From Oscillatoriales cyanobacterium (GTDB taxonomy: Bacteria; Cyanobacteriota; Cyanobacteriia; Cyanobacteriales; Microcoleaceae), in contig RDXX01000073.1 of assembly GCA_004292955.1 (NCBI GenBank), positions 1-53,116 on the forward strand: 53,116 nucleotides of DNA. The letters are read 5' to 3'. Under the pieces are notes generated by a model. The model was not told where the DNA came from and ran no database searches. It saw only the letters and a list, made by a program, of their open reading frames with translations. Below, piece after piece: positions 24,272 through 33,017 of this stretch (positions within the stretch are counted from its first letter, which is position 1; each line of letters starts with the position of its first letter). Both the position numbers and the translations under genes were made by a program.

Positions 24272-24607
24272 ATGGATCGACTAGAGCATTACCGTCAGTG
24301 CATTCAAAAGCTGCTAATTGAAGACAGCAAGATAGCACCAATTAACGGAGAAATTGAAGTAGAAACAATTTTTGACAAAGAAAAAGATCGCTATCTTGTC
24401 ATCGATTTAGGATGGGACACACACCGCCGCGTGTATAACTGTGTGTTTCATTTGGATATTAAAAATGGCAAAATCTGGATTCAGCGAAATCAAACAGACA
24501 GGCAGATTGCTGACGAATTGGTAGAAATGGGAATACCCAAAGAGGATATTGTGCTAGGACTTCAGCCAACTTACGCGCGCGAATATACAGGCTTTGGAGT
24601 TGCATAA
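24272..24607 (+). CDS. xisI: XisI family protein (solitary)
   Basis: A 111-residue protein matching XisI over its whole length: MDRLEHYRQCIQKLL, a Y-L-V-I-D-L-G-W strand, VYNCVFHLDIKNGKIWIQ and ADELVEMGIPKEDIVLG. XisI and XisH control excision of the fdxN element in Anabaena. In other cyanobacteria they occur as multicopy pairs of unknown role, and XisH has an endonuclease-like fold. A good AGGAGG ribosome-binding site lies at 24256-24261. No xisH is visible on either side, so this copy is an orphan. Confidence 0.9.
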   Translation: MDRLEHYRQCIQKLLIEDSKIAPINGEIEVETIFDKEKDRYLVIDLGWDTHRRVYNCVFHLDIKNGKIWIQRNQTDRQIADELVEMGIPKEDIVLGLQPTYAREYTGFGVA

Positions 24608-24660
24608 TTTCAATCGCCCAAGGAGTAGTGCGCGTCAGTTAGCTACCACAAAAAAACTGG

Positions 24661-24716
24661 TTTGTAGTGAGGACTTTAGTCCGCATCCATCCGAGGACTA
24701 AAGTCCTCACTACAAA
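24661..24716. terminator. Perfect 22-bp-arm hairpin between convergent xisI and bciB
   Basis: TTTGTAGTGAGGACTTTAGTCC (24661-24682) is perfectly complementary to 24695-24716, with a 12-base loop. It ends in runs of A and T, so it can work in both directions. A half-copy (gtagtgaggacttcagtcc) appears near 26892, showing that this too is a repeat family. Confidence 0.65.
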
Positions 24717-24768
24717 CATTTTTTATTAATAGTAATTAACAGGGCATAATATCATGCACCCTACCAGC

Positions 24769-25971
24769 TTAAACCTCTGGCAACTTATACTGCCCGACAA
24801 TCCGCTTAGCATATTCCGGCACGTGAGCCTCCAATTTTTCGGGATAATTCCGCTTCACATACAGATAATTGCGAGTGAAATGAGAATCAATTGAAAACCG
24901 AGCATATTCCAAACCCTTCGGCCCAATTCTCTCAATAAACACTCCCATCAACTTCGCCGCCCACATCGGCAAAGTCACACCTTTCTCGTAAGCTGGAATA
25001 CTTTGTTGAACAGCCTCTTTTCTATTTCCCTGAGACATCACCGGCTGAGTGTTTAGCTGATCCGCTACCAAGTCTAACATTTCTTGCCCAGTATCATTTC
25101 GTACCACAATCCACTGCCAGCCAAAAGGTGCACCCATGTAGCCCACCACTAAATCTGCTAAGGAATTAACGTAATCAAAACAGCTCAAACAAGAAGGAGC
25201 AAACACATCTTTCAATTCTTTTGTATTCAATCCGAAAAATGGCACTTTTTCCGTAGAACCATCTTCGTGTTTGAAGTGAACGTTAAAGTCTTGCATAAAC
25301 TCGTAAGACACCACTGTTTCGGGAGAACGGCTAGTCGTGTCTAGGAATTTCTGTAAGCCCGCGCGGCTAACATTATCCACACAGGGAGTTCCGAGAACGT
25401 AGAGCTTTTCTAAACCGAGTTGTTTCTCGACTGTGCGTAATGCTTGAATTTGACAGCCGACTCCGATGACTAACAGCCGCTTCATCCCCGACTTTTCGAT
25501 TTGTTCCAATACTGAAAGGTTGGGTGACAAAGTGGGTTTGTTGACTTTTGCTGCGAGAATTTCTTCGCGATTTGTCGCAATTATCGGCATTGGTTGAAAG
25601 CGGTCTTCTTTTGTATTTTGGACGCAGACAACGCCTTCAACGATGCCTTTTTCCAGCATTTCGATCGCAATTGAGCTGACAATTCCCGTCCACTGAGCGC
25701 CTTCTATTGGTTCTTTTTTCTTGGCCGCCATCATATTTTGACTGACGCCGAAGTACCAATCGTCGGGATTGTCGAGATTGCGCGATCGCCCGTGAATCTC
25801 CTCTTCCAGTTCTGCGATATGCTGAGTTAAGAAAGCGCAAGCTTCCTTGACATAATGGATATAATATGTATCGCACAAACCGCACTCGCTGCAAAGTTCT
25901 TTAGCGGGGCGGCGGCTGCCCGGTTTCAGGGCTTTAGATTTCTGGTGTTTAGTGGAATCTATGGCGGTCAT
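24769..25971 (-). CDS. bciB: 3,8-divinyl (proto)chlorophyllide 8-vinyl reductase, BciB/Slr1923 type
   Basis: A 400-residue protein of the coenzyme F420 hydrogenase/dehydrogenase beta-subunit family. The N-terminus has the Fe-S cysteine cluster CSECGLC (C27, C30, C33) followed by DTYYIHYVKEAC. A second cysteine-rich stretch, APSCLSCFDYVNSLADLVVGYMGAPFG, is also present. Length and these motifs match cyanobacterial Slr1923, the ferredoxin-dependent enzyme that reduces the 8-vinyl group during chlorophyll a synthesis. The related HCAR enzyme acts on 7-hydroxymethyl chlorophyll and cannot be excluded, but in cyanobacteria BciB is expected. Confidence 0.88.
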   Translation of the reverse strand: MTAIDSTKHQKSKALKPGSRRPAKELCSECGLCDTYYIHYVKEACAFLTQHIAELEEEIHGRSRNLDNPDDWYFGVSQNMMAAKKKEPIEGAQWTGIVSSIAIEMLEKGIVEGVVCVQNTKEDRFQPMPIIATNREEILAAKVNKPTLSPNLSVLEQIEKSGMKRLLVIGVGCQIQALRTVEKQLGLEKLYVLGTPCVDNVSRAGLQKFLDTTSRSPETVVSYEFMQDFNVHFKHEDGSTEKVPFFGLNTKELKDVFAPSCLSCFDYVNSLADLVVGYMGAPFGWQWIVVRNDTGQEMLDLVADQLNTQPVMSQGNRKEAVQQSIPAYEKGVTLPMWAAKLMGVFIERIGPKGLEYARFSIDSHFTRNYLYVKRNYPEKLEAHVPEYAKRIVGQYKLPEV

Positions 25972-26290
25972 CTAAATTGCAAATTTTATGGAGAAAGGGC
26001 TTTTGTTAGGATATCACACCCATTCCGGTGATGAAGTATTCGCGCTAATTAAACGTAAAATGGTGTTGGTATTCAGAAACCCCGAATCAAGACGAACACG
26101 GGGGTACGCCCCCTGCTGAAACCGGGTTTCTCTATGTTATATTTTTGGGGATGAATATCCTTACTGCTTGAGTCCTCGCAGGCGGACTTTGCCTGTTTAG
26201 GAGCGAATTGTATTCGCCCGCAATCATTAGTATTTATCCGGATATAACAGGGTATTGCAGGAATAAACTGCAAAATAAAGGTATAAAAAA
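25972..26290. other. Divergent intergenic region between bciB and a secreted protein gene
   Basis: Contains AAACCCCG / CAGAAACCGGGTTTC segments (26085-26140) from the same repeat family as 19624-19813. The last 60 bases are AT-rich and should hold the promoter of the rightward gene; TATAAC at 26245 is a possible -10. Nothing more specific was seen. Confidence 0.5.
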
Positions 26291-26851
26291 ATGGTAAGAT
26301 TGTTTGTGACAACAGCCGTTGCTGGCATCATGCTCAATATCGCAATTTCGAGCTTCGGATTTGCTGCTTTAATTCGCCCTGTTGTGGGTATGAATCAAAC
26401 TGTTGTGGCTCTAGAAAGTATGTTGAACGCCACACAAAAGCCGGCGGCGATCGACTATTCGCGCTTGGGGATTGGCCCAGTTCGTTTGGGGATGTCTGTA
26501 GAAGAGGCTAAACGCAAGTTGGGCAAACCGCAGCGGGATGAAACTAAACCGGGTAGCAAGGCTATGGGTGGCAAGATTCGCACGCTAACCTACTCGAAAT
26601 TGACGGTAGCAGCCTGGAATGGCAAAGTTTATTTAATTTCTACTACGAATCCCAAGTACGTAACAACGAGTAGTATTAAGGTAGGAGATAAAAGTCAAAA
26701 AGTCCTTAAAACTTACGGTTACAGCTCGCAATCCGTGCAGGGTGGAGTGAGTCGGTTGACTTACAGCAACGACCAAAAGGCTTCTAATTTGGTTTTGGAA
26801 CTGAAGGGCGATCGCGTGCAAAAGATTATTGTCGGCACGCAGCTCAACTAA
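26291..26851 (+). CDS. Secreted BamE/SmpA-like hypothetical protein
   Basis: A 186-residue protein with an N-terminal signal peptide or anchor (MVRLFVTTAVAGIMLNIAISSFGFAAL). A domain follows with two repeats of the BamE/BLIP-like pattern: GPVRLGMSVEEAKRKLGKP (about residue 60) and SSIKVGDKSQKVLKTYGYS (about residue 127). Each leads into strands such as LTYSKLTVAAWNGKVYLIST and VLELKGDRVQKIIVG. This fold often mediates envelope-protein contacts. No function is known for the cyanobacterial members, and no clear operon partner is present. Confidence 0.65.
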   Translation: MVRLFVTTAVAGIMLNIAISSFGFAALIRPVVGMNQTVVALESMLNATQKPAAIDYSRLGIGPVRLGMSVEEAKRKLGKPQRDETKPGSKAMGGKIRTLTYSKLTVAAWNGKVYLISTTNPKYVTTSSIKVGDKSQKVLKTYGYSSQSVQGGVSRLTYSNDQKASNLVLELKGDRVQKIIVGTQLN

Positions 26852-26971
26852 AATACTACACAACCTTCCAAAAATCCCCCTGTAGAGGTTTGTAGTGAGG
26901 ACTTCAGTCCTTGTTACTTCAGAGGATTTTTAGGTTTGCTGAAAACAAGTATTGAGCATCACGTGCAGTCA

Positions 26972-27038
26972 AGGTACGTAGTTGCGCTTCAGCGCTCTTT
27001 ATATCTATGAAAGAGCGCTGAAGCGCAACTACGTACCT
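26972..27038. terminator. Perfect 29-bp-arm hairpin plus two smaller palindromes between convergent genes
   Basis: Arms 26972-27000 and 27010-27038 are perfect complements (AGGTACGTAGTTGCGCTTCA...), with a 9-base loop. Two short palindromes, GGTGCGAATTTCGCACC and GCGCGCAGCGCGC, lie at about 27070-27115. All are between the secreted protein gene (+) and the helicase gene (-) and may terminate both. Confidence 0.65.
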
Positions 27039-27126
27039 ATAGATTAATTCCACACATAAAAAAATAAGGTGCGAATTTCGCACCCTACCAGTTAGAAAAT
27101 AAGGCGCGCAGCGCGCACCCTACTAA

Positions 27127-28599
27127 TTAGCTGTTCTGGGGAACGGGAGCAGGAACGCTCGAACCGACTGAATTAGTCGGCGCGCCAGTCTTAGCCCGCT
27201 TCTTGATCAAAATTGGCTTGACGCTGTTTTCTCCACCAATAGGGGGATCTTCTTGTTGAGCGTAATCCGCGCCCATCCAAGCCGGACGGCTTTGATCGAA
27301 GGCCATTTGCAAAGCTGCTGCGGCGATCGCATGGGAGTCGTATTCCTCGGACAACTGAGACACCAGAGGTAAGAAAGATGCCATCCGTTCGCCAGCCAAA
27401 GCTTCGCGAACTTTACCCTGCATCTTTTCCAACTGACGAGCTTCTATTTGAGCCCGTGTCGGAATGTTTCGTACAGTCAAGCTCGATCGCACGTGGCGTT
27501 CAATCAAGCGCAATTTGCGGCGATCCACTGGTTGAATCAGCGTGATCGCAGTTCCTTCGCGGCCGGCCCGGCCCGTGCGTCCGATCCGGTGAACGTAGCT
27601 TTCTACGCTATCGGGCAAATCGTAGTTAATAACGTGAGTCAAGTGATCCACATCCAAACCCCGCGCAGCAATATCAGTCGCCACTACCCAGCGGACTTGA
27701 CATTGGCGGAACCGATGCAGCAAACGTTCCCGCTGTGCCTGATTCAAATTACCGTGATATTCGTCAACGCTGTGGCCTGCTGCTTGCAGTTGGCTAGTAA
27801 GTTCCGCCGCCGACTGCCGAGTCCGCACAAAAATCAGCGCCGATTCCGGGTCTTCCATTTCTAGGATTGGCTGCAAAGCTCTTGCCTTAGACCAGCCGCG
27901 GGGAACCATATACACGCCTTGGCTGATGCGTTTCGGCGTTGCTTTTGGTTGTTCTACGGTGACGTTGACTGGGTTCCGCAAATGCCGCGCTACCAATTTC
28001 CGAATAGAAGCTTCCATCGTCGCCGAGAAAAATGCCGTTTGACGGTCTTTTGGTGCAGCATCCAAGATTCTTTCCACATCTTGGATAAAGCCCATGCTCA
28101 GCATTTCGTCAGCTTCATCCAAAACCAGCCACTGTACCTTGTCGAGTTTCAGGCTGCCGCGGCTGAGCATATCCAATATGCGTCCGGGTGTACCGACAAC
28201 AATGTGAACGCCGCGCTTCAAACGCTGCATTTGGCGATCGATCGATTGACCGCCGTACACGGTCAGAACTTGCAGAGAGCGACCGACTTTTACCGGGCCG
28301 TCGCTGCTGATACCGCTCAAATCGCGGATGGCTTCAGTTACCTGCATGGCCAATTCACGAGTCGGTGTGAGCACCAATGCTTGCACCGCAGTTAGATCTA
28401 AATCAATCCGCTCCAAGATGGGCAACGAGAATGCTGCCGTTTTGCCCGTTCCAGTTTGAGCTTGACCCACAACGTCGCGGCCTGCTAGCAGGTGCGGAAT
28501 TGCTTGTACTTGGATGGGAGTAGGTTCTGTAAAGCCGAGTGTTTCCAGATGGAGAACGAGTTCTTCGGAAAGACCCAAACCTTCAAACAATAAATTCAT
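27127..28599 (-). CDS. DEAD-box ATP-dependent RNA helicase (CrhR/DeaD type)
   Basis: A 490-residue helicase with all DEAD-box motifs in order. Q-motif GFTEPTPIQ, motif I AQTGTGKT, Ia PTRELAMQ, II DEAD, III SAT, V ATDIAARGLD and VI HRIGRTGRAGREG are all present. The C-terminal extension of about 110 residues contains PVDRRKLRLIERH, then a Q/P-rich tail. The closest type is CrhR, the redox- and cold-regulated RNA helicase of cyanobacteria, which unwinds and anneals mRNA. The long upstream gap is consistent with a long regulated leader. The gene name is left open between crhR and deaD. Confidence 0.92.
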   Translation of the reverse strand: MNLLFEGLGLSEELVLHLETLGFTEPTPIQVQAIPHLLAGRDVVGQAQTGTGKTAAFSLPILERIDLDLTAVQALVLTPTRELAMQVTEAIRDLSGISSDGPVKVGRSLQVLTVYGGQSIDRQMQRLKRGVHIVVGTPGRILDMLSRGSLKLDKVQWLVLDEADEMLSMGFIQDVERILDAAPKDRQTAFFSATMEASIRKLVARHLRNPVNVTVEQPKATPKRISQGVYMVPRGWSKARALQPILEMEDPESALIFVRTRQSAAELTSQLQAAGHSVDEYHGNLNQAQRERLLHRFRQCQVRWVVATDIAARGLDVDHLTHVINYDLPDSVESYVHRIGRTGRAGREGTAITLIQPVDRRKLRLIERHVRSSLTVRNIPTRAQIEARQLEKMQGKVREALAGERMASFLPLVSQLSEEYDSHAIAAAALQMAFDQSRPAWMGADYAQQEDPPIGGENSVKPILIKKRAKTGAPTNSVGSSVPAPVPQNS

Positions 28600-29289
28600 T
28601 AATTCTCCTAATAACGAGTCTTAGCCTTCTAAGTTGCCCAACTCGGATGCGGATTTCTGCTCTAGGGCAGGAACTCATTGTGAGTTCTGTATGGTGCTGC
28701 GCCTGCGCGCACCTTTTCAAATAGCAATCGAGTATAGGGCAGCTCCGTCGATGGTGACTAATTTACCGATTCGACAGCCGTCTTTGATTTTCTGACATCA
28801 CCGATACCAACCGCCAGCGGTGGGGTTATCGGCTTCCAACATTCTTTAAACAGTACATTGGACTTCCTTTGAGGTACTTGCAAGCTTTCTCTCTAGGGCA
28901 TTTTATAGTGAGGATGATGACCAGCCCCACTTTACTACATATATAGTAGTTACAGTTTTGTTGGTTCAGGCGCTATCCCGCAATCCGTCGCCTGCGGGAT
29001 TCAACAGGGTATGTAGCGACCGTCAGTCGATTTTAGATTTTAGATTTTAGATTTTAGATTTACTCCACAGATGAATCTGGCAGCTTGAACTAGCGTCTAA
29101 AATTTTAATCTCTCTACTCCTGGCGTCGGCGGCTTCTATCCGTTTTTGGACTACCGTTACCGCCTATCCATCTCAACACTCTTTCGGGATACCGTTGTGG
29201 TGTAGGGCGGACGGCGAAGCAATCTCAAATTCTCCCCGCTGGTTTCTGACTTTATATTAGCATAACTCTTTACATTCAGAAACAAAACA
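28600..29289 (-). promoter_or_regulatory. Long upstream region of the RNA helicase gene
   Basis: About 690 bases without a gene. A hairpin with ends CCGATA / TATCGG lies at 28801-28832, and an array of TTTTAGA units lies at about 29030-29060. Helicase genes of this type often have long, cold-responsive leaders, and this region could contain one, but no known riboswitch or cold box was recognised. The helicase start has GGAGAA at about 28605-28611 as a ribosome-binding site. Confidence 0.4.
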
Positions 29290-29612
29290 GTGAACTACCC
29301 GACGCTGACCTGCGGTAGAGCACGGGCTTCCCAATTCATTGGCAACAGCCGCCAGAACTCCGTAATTCTATTGGTCTTACATTGCCTCGCCCGGGCAGGA
29401 GTCCTTCCAAGACCCATACTTTTTCTGGCAACACGTACCTATGAGCTTGGTTTTCGCTTACGGCATTGGTGGTCAAGATGTACCAATTTTATCAGAAGAA
29501 TTGCTCGTTTCCTCATCCACCCCGTCGCTGTTCCACAGCACGGCTTGGAATTCGACTCGCGGGAGTGGAATCGTCAACTCACTGGCACTCATCCCGACGC
29601 GAGGCTACGCTC
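29290..29612 (-). mobile_element. Remnant of an IS200/IS605-type tnpB element (3' end)
   Basis: Read on the minus strand, positions 29326-29298 form a hairpin (CCCG-T-GCT...ACC-GCA-GGT...AGC-GT-CGGG) followed at once by TAGTTCAC. Cyanobacterial tnpB-only elements often end in this way. Upstream of it, no open frame of useful length remains, so the coding part is decayed or lost. It sits directly against the 3' end of rimO. The call rests on the terminal structure and could be wrong. Confidence 0.4.
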
Positions 29613-30971
29613 CTAGCGGGGGGCTGATACTGCTTTAGCTAACGAGACAGTTCGAGCGATTTCTACTTGACCATGAAGGTCGTAGAAATCTGCGTCTGTA
29701 ATTTTCACAGGTACGATCGATCCCAGCCGTGCTTCTCCTGTCACATAGACGAGTCCGTCTACTTCTGGGGAGAACCGGGCGGATCTACCAATCAACTCAC
29801 CTGTCTCTGGTTGTTCTTGTTCTATCAGGACATCAACTACCTGACCGACAGATTCTTGATTCTTTTTTAATGATATAGGTTGTTGTGCCGCCATAACTGC
29901 ATTTCGCCAAATTTCCATTTTTTCTGCTGGGAGTTGATTTGGCAAGCTGTAGGCTGGGGTGCCTTCTTCGGCGGAAAATGTGAATACTCCGACGTGATCG
30001 AATTCGTGGCGCTTGACAAATTCCAGCAAGTGTGCTGCGTGTTCGTCTGTTTCGCCAGGGAAGCCGACTATAAAAGTTGTCCGCATCACGGCACCAGGAA
30101 TTGATGCTTTCAGGCGATCGACTATGGCATCATTGATCCCAGCTTGGAAAGGCCGATTCATCGCCCGCAGAATTTCCGGGTGCGAGTGTTGTAGAGGTAA
30201 ATCCAAGTATGGCAAAACGTTGTGAGTTTCGCAGATTGCCGCCACAACTTGCGGAGTCAAACCTGTAGGATAGGCGTAGTGCATCCGAATCCAAGGTACA
30301 TCTACTTCGCCCAAAGCGCGGAGTAATTCGGCTAGTTTGGGTTCGCCATAAATATCTTTGCCGTAGTTGGTGGTAATTTGAGAAATTAGGATAATTTCCT
30401 TTACCCCTTCGGAGGCTAATTGCTTAGCTTCAGCGACAATAGATTCTATGGTGCGCGATCGCTGATTTCCGCGCAAGTGCGGGATAATGCAAAAAGCGCA
30501 ACGGTAGTCACAGCCTTCGGCTATTCGCAGATAAGCGACACCTTCCGATGTTGTGCGATAGCGAGGAGTAGTTTCGTCAGCGATGTAAGTAGGTTCACTA
30601 GAGACGAGGGAAACTCGATCGCCCTTTTCGACCCTTTGCATCACATCGACTATTTTATGATAATCACCAGTGCCGACAATTGCGACGGCTTCGGGCAATT
30701 CATCCAGCAATTGCTGCTGAAAATGCTGTGCCATGCAGCCAGTGATGACTACTTTTTTATTAGCTTCGGCTAATTCTACCAGGGTGCGGACTGATTCTTC
30801 TCGCGCAGCTTGGATAAAACTGCAAGTATTGACGACGACGTAATCGGCTAATTCTTCATTAGAATCGACTTCATAGCCTGCTTGAGCCAGCAAGCCAATC
30901 ATGTGTTCGGTATCAATGCGATTTTTTTCGCAACCGAGGTGAGTAAATGCGATCGTTGGCTTCGTTGCCAT
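29613..30971 (-). CDS. rimO: Ribosomal protein S12 methylthiotransferase RimO
   Basis: The start is set at ATG 30971 (MATKPTIAFTHLGCEKNRID) because RimO proteins begin close to LGCEKN; an upstream in-frame start would add 23 residues without homology. The 452-residue protein has the N-terminal methylthiotransferase domain with three cluster cysteines (LGCEKN, VVNTCSFI, ITGCMAQ). The radical-SAM motif CDYRCAFC and a C-terminal TRAM domain (IGRSARFSPEVDGLVYV) are also present. It adds a methylthio group to the conserved aspartate of ribosomal protein S12. LGCEKN distinguishes it from MiaB. Confidence 0.93.
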   Translation of the reverse strand: MATKPTIAFTHLGCEKNRIDTEHMIGLLAQAGYEVDSNEELADYVVVNTCSFIQAAREESVRTLVELAEANKKVVITGCMAQHFQQQLLDELPEAVAIVGTGDYHKIVDVMQRVEKGDRVSLVSSEPTYIADETTPRYRTTSEGVAYLRIAEGCDYRCAFCIIPHLRGNQRSRTIESIVAEAKQLASEGVKEIILISQITTNYGKDIYGEPKLAELLRALGEVDVPWIRMHYAYPTGLTPQVVAAICETHNVLPYLDLPLQHSHPEILRAMNRPFQAGINDAIVDRLKASIPGAVMRTTFIVGFPGETDEHAAHLLEFVKRHEFDHVGVFTFSAEEGTPAYSLPNQLPAEKMEIWRNAVMAAQQPISLKKNQESVGQVVDVLIEQEQPETGELIGRSARFSPEVDGLVYVTGEARLGSIVPVKITDADFYDLHGQVEIARTVSLAKAVSAPR

Positions 30972-31142
30972 GCAGTAATATTTGCTGTTGCGATAGTTTT
31001 GAGAACTTTTTATGGTATCACACAATTTGACAATTTGCAAGCTATGGGTGGATGGGTGCGATCGGGAATTAAAATTATTCGGCGGTTGAAACCGCTTCTA
31101 CACAAACGAAGTCCGCCTTCGCGGACTAAGAAATAAAGGCTG

Positions 31143-31382
31143 TCAACTGTCAACTAAAGTGGTATCCCAGAGCGATCGTTCTTCAAGTTCTTCTTGCCAA
31201 GCTTCGGGGTTATTGCGTAGAGTAATATAAGCTTGGTTTGCTGCTTCTAAAAATTGTTGTCTTCGGTATTGTTCGATCGCTTGTTCGAGAACTGCTTGGA
31301 TTGATTTTCCAGAGCTTGCAGAGAGTTCTGCGAGAATTTTATAAAATGTATTGGCGATCGTAACTGTAGAAGTTTGATTCAT
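31143..31382 (-). CDS. Orphan MazE-like / ribbon-helix-helix antitoxin
   Basis: A 79-residue protein. TVTIANTFYKILAELSASSGKSIQAVLEQAIEQYRRQQFLEAANQAY gives a ribbon-helix-helix N-terminus. The C-terminal toxin-binding segment is rich in E and W (PEAWQEELEERSLWDTTLVDS). Such proteins normally precede a MazF/PemK gene. Here the downstream side runs directly into the 5' end region of rimO, and no toxin gene is present. It may be a leftover, or it may neutralise a MazF encoded elsewhere, such as 38075-38413. Confidence 0.75.
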   Translation of the reverse strand: MNQTSTVTIANTFYKILAELSASSGKSIQAVLEQAIEQYRRQQFLEAANQAYITLRNNPEAWQEELEERSLWDTTLVDS

Positions 31383-31417
31383 GTTAGTTTTTTACTTACC
31401 CCAAAGTTACCCAACTA

Positions 31418-32488
31418 TTATAGCTCGTATTCAAGTATCCGTTCGTCTTGCGGGAAATCTTGCGGGAAGATTGCACCTCGGTTTTGTAGTTCATACTTTG
31501 CATCTTCAGATAGTCCGGCATTGTTACCAAATCGAGAACTTTCTACTTTGGCAGTGCTCAGATTGGCATTGCTCAAGTCGGCATTGCTCAAATCGGCATT
31601 GCTCAAATCGGCATCACTCAAGTTGGCACTGCTCAAGTTAGCATCGCTCAAATTGGCGGTACTCAGGTTGGTCGCTGTCAAATTAGCATTGTGCAAATTG
31701 GCATTGCTTAAATTGGCATTGCTTAAGTCAGCATTAATCAAATCGGCACCGCTCAAGTCCGCATCGCTTAAGTCGGCAAAACTCAAGTCGGCATCCATTA
31801 GCAAAGCATTTCTCAAGTCAGCACCACTTAAGTCAGCGCGACAAAGTTTTACGTTTGTTAGTTTAGCATTGCTTAAGTTCGCAAAACTCAGATCGGTACG
31901 ACTCAAATCGGTATTATCTAAGTCAGCGCCACTGAGATTGAATCGGCTCAATTTGCAGCCAACTGCTTTAACACTACTTAAATCAGCTCCTGCTAAATCT
32001 TTATCTGGATTTAGACCAGCCTGTTTCATCAATTCCGATAAATTATCTGTATCTGCTTCAAGGATTTGTTTGATGTCATTTGCAAGCAATTCAGACTCAC
32101 TAGAGTTAGGAAGTTGCGATTGTCGTCCCTCAAATTTAGTCGGCTCAGACTCACTGGTATTAGGAATTTGCGATTGCTTTGTTCCACTCGCAATGACAGG
32201 ATGATGTTTGAGTTGCGATTGCTTCGTTTCACTCGCAATGACAGAATTCTGTATTAGCTGAGTCTGCCTCGCATAAAATTTAGTCAGTCGCTTCTCTTCG
32301 CTCCAAGCAACAAACGCAATTCCCCCAACTACACTTAACCCTACTGTCAAAGCTGGCGGACTTCCTCCTGTCAGCAACAGTATCCCCAACAAACCAACAC
32401 CAACTTGAGCCGTTTGCTTGACTAAAGAATTTAATCCAGCTTCAGCTTCTTCATAAAGACTAATTTGTTTGCGGTTGACTAAAGTCAT
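31418..32488 (-). CDS. Pentapeptide-repeat membrane protein with an in-frame inserted repeat
   Basis: A 356-residue protein. The N-terminal region has two hydrophobic segments (VGVGLLGILLLTGGSPPALTVGLSVVGGIAFVAW). The C-terminal half, roughly residues 170-325, is a run of about thirty A(D/N)LSx pentapeptides, which should fold into a right-handed quadrilateral beta-helix. Between them, residues 82-140 carry two translated copies of a mobile repeat (VIASETKQSQ and VIASGTKQSQ). The pentapeptide domain is probably cytoplasmic; its partner is unknown. It follows the small membrane protein gene by 12 bases and is likely co-transcribed. Confidence 0.85.
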   Translation of the reverse strand: MTLVNRKQISLYEEAEAGLNSLVKQTAQVGVGLLGILLLTGGSPPALTVGLSVVGGIAFVAWSEEKRLTKFYARQTQLIQNSVIASETKQSQLKHHPVIASGTKQSQIPNTSESEPTKFEGRQSQLPNSSESELLANDIKQILEADTDNLSELMKQAGLNPDKDLAGADLSSVKAVGCKLSRFNLSGADLDNTDLSRTDLSFANLSNAKLTNVKLCRADLSGADLRNALLMDADLSFADLSDADLSGADLINADLSNANLSNANLHNANLTATNLSTANLSDANLSSANLSDADLSNADLSNADLSNANLSTAKVESSRFGNNAGLSEDAKYELQNRGAIFPQDFPQDERILEYEL

Positions 32489-32500
32489 ATCAAATATCTC

Positions 32501-32932
32501 CTAGGGATTATTTTTCAAATCTTTTAAATCTGCCCAAAATCTACCAATAATTCGACCTGCGAGAACTATCCACAACAAAAAATCAGAAGCTACAATAATG
32601 AAACAAGCATAACGAGATACACCCCAAGGGCTTTCTTTTAGACAAATATCGAAACCTGAAAAATCTTTACCGATAATAATTTCACCGATTAAACCGGGAA
32701 GTTTTAAAAGAATACCGATCGCGATCGCATCCTGAATTGACCCAAAAACTGTTCTCCCAAGTTGACCCATTAACCCATATAACACCTGATCGACAACCTC
32801 TAAAACATTCATCACTAACTTTTGCGTGAATGTACCCAATTTCGTACTTACTGGAGGAGATGGCACTACAGGAGTTGGACTCGATTGGGATGGTGTCGGA
32901 GTCGGAGTCAGCGGATTCGGCGGCGTAGTCAT
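32501..32932 (-). CDS. Hypothetical membrane protein with a Pro/Ser/Thr-rich N-terminus
   Basis: A 143-residue protein not assigned to a family. Residues 1-30 are P/S/T-rich. Two hydrophobic regions follow (SIQDAIAIGILLKLPGLIGEIII and YACFIIVASDFLLWIVLAGRIIG). It lies just upstream of the pentapeptide-repeat gene in the same direction, with a 12-base gap, so the two may form a unit at the membrane. No catalytic motif is visible. Confidence 0.7.
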   Translation of the reverse strand: MTTPPNPLTPTPTPSQSSPTPVVPSPPVSTKLGTFTQKLVMNVLEVVDQVLYGLMGQLGRTVFGSIQDAIAIGILLKLPGLIGEIIIGKDFSGFDICLKESPWGVSRYACFIIVASDFLLWIVLAGRIIGRFWADLKDLKNNP

Positions 32933-33017
32933 TACGGCACGGTATAAATTTTTATAAATATCGATCGCACTTTTTCAGATTATATCACACCAGAAAGTCT
33001 AGGAATAACAGCTTTGG

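Noticed and set aside
28600..29289. Riboswitch or cold-shock element in the helicase leader
   Set aside because: A long leader is likely, but no known consensus could be recognised by eye.
29290..29638. Plus-strand open frames of 65-108 codons
   Set aside because: They are antisense to the presumed IS200/IS605 remnant and have no protein character.
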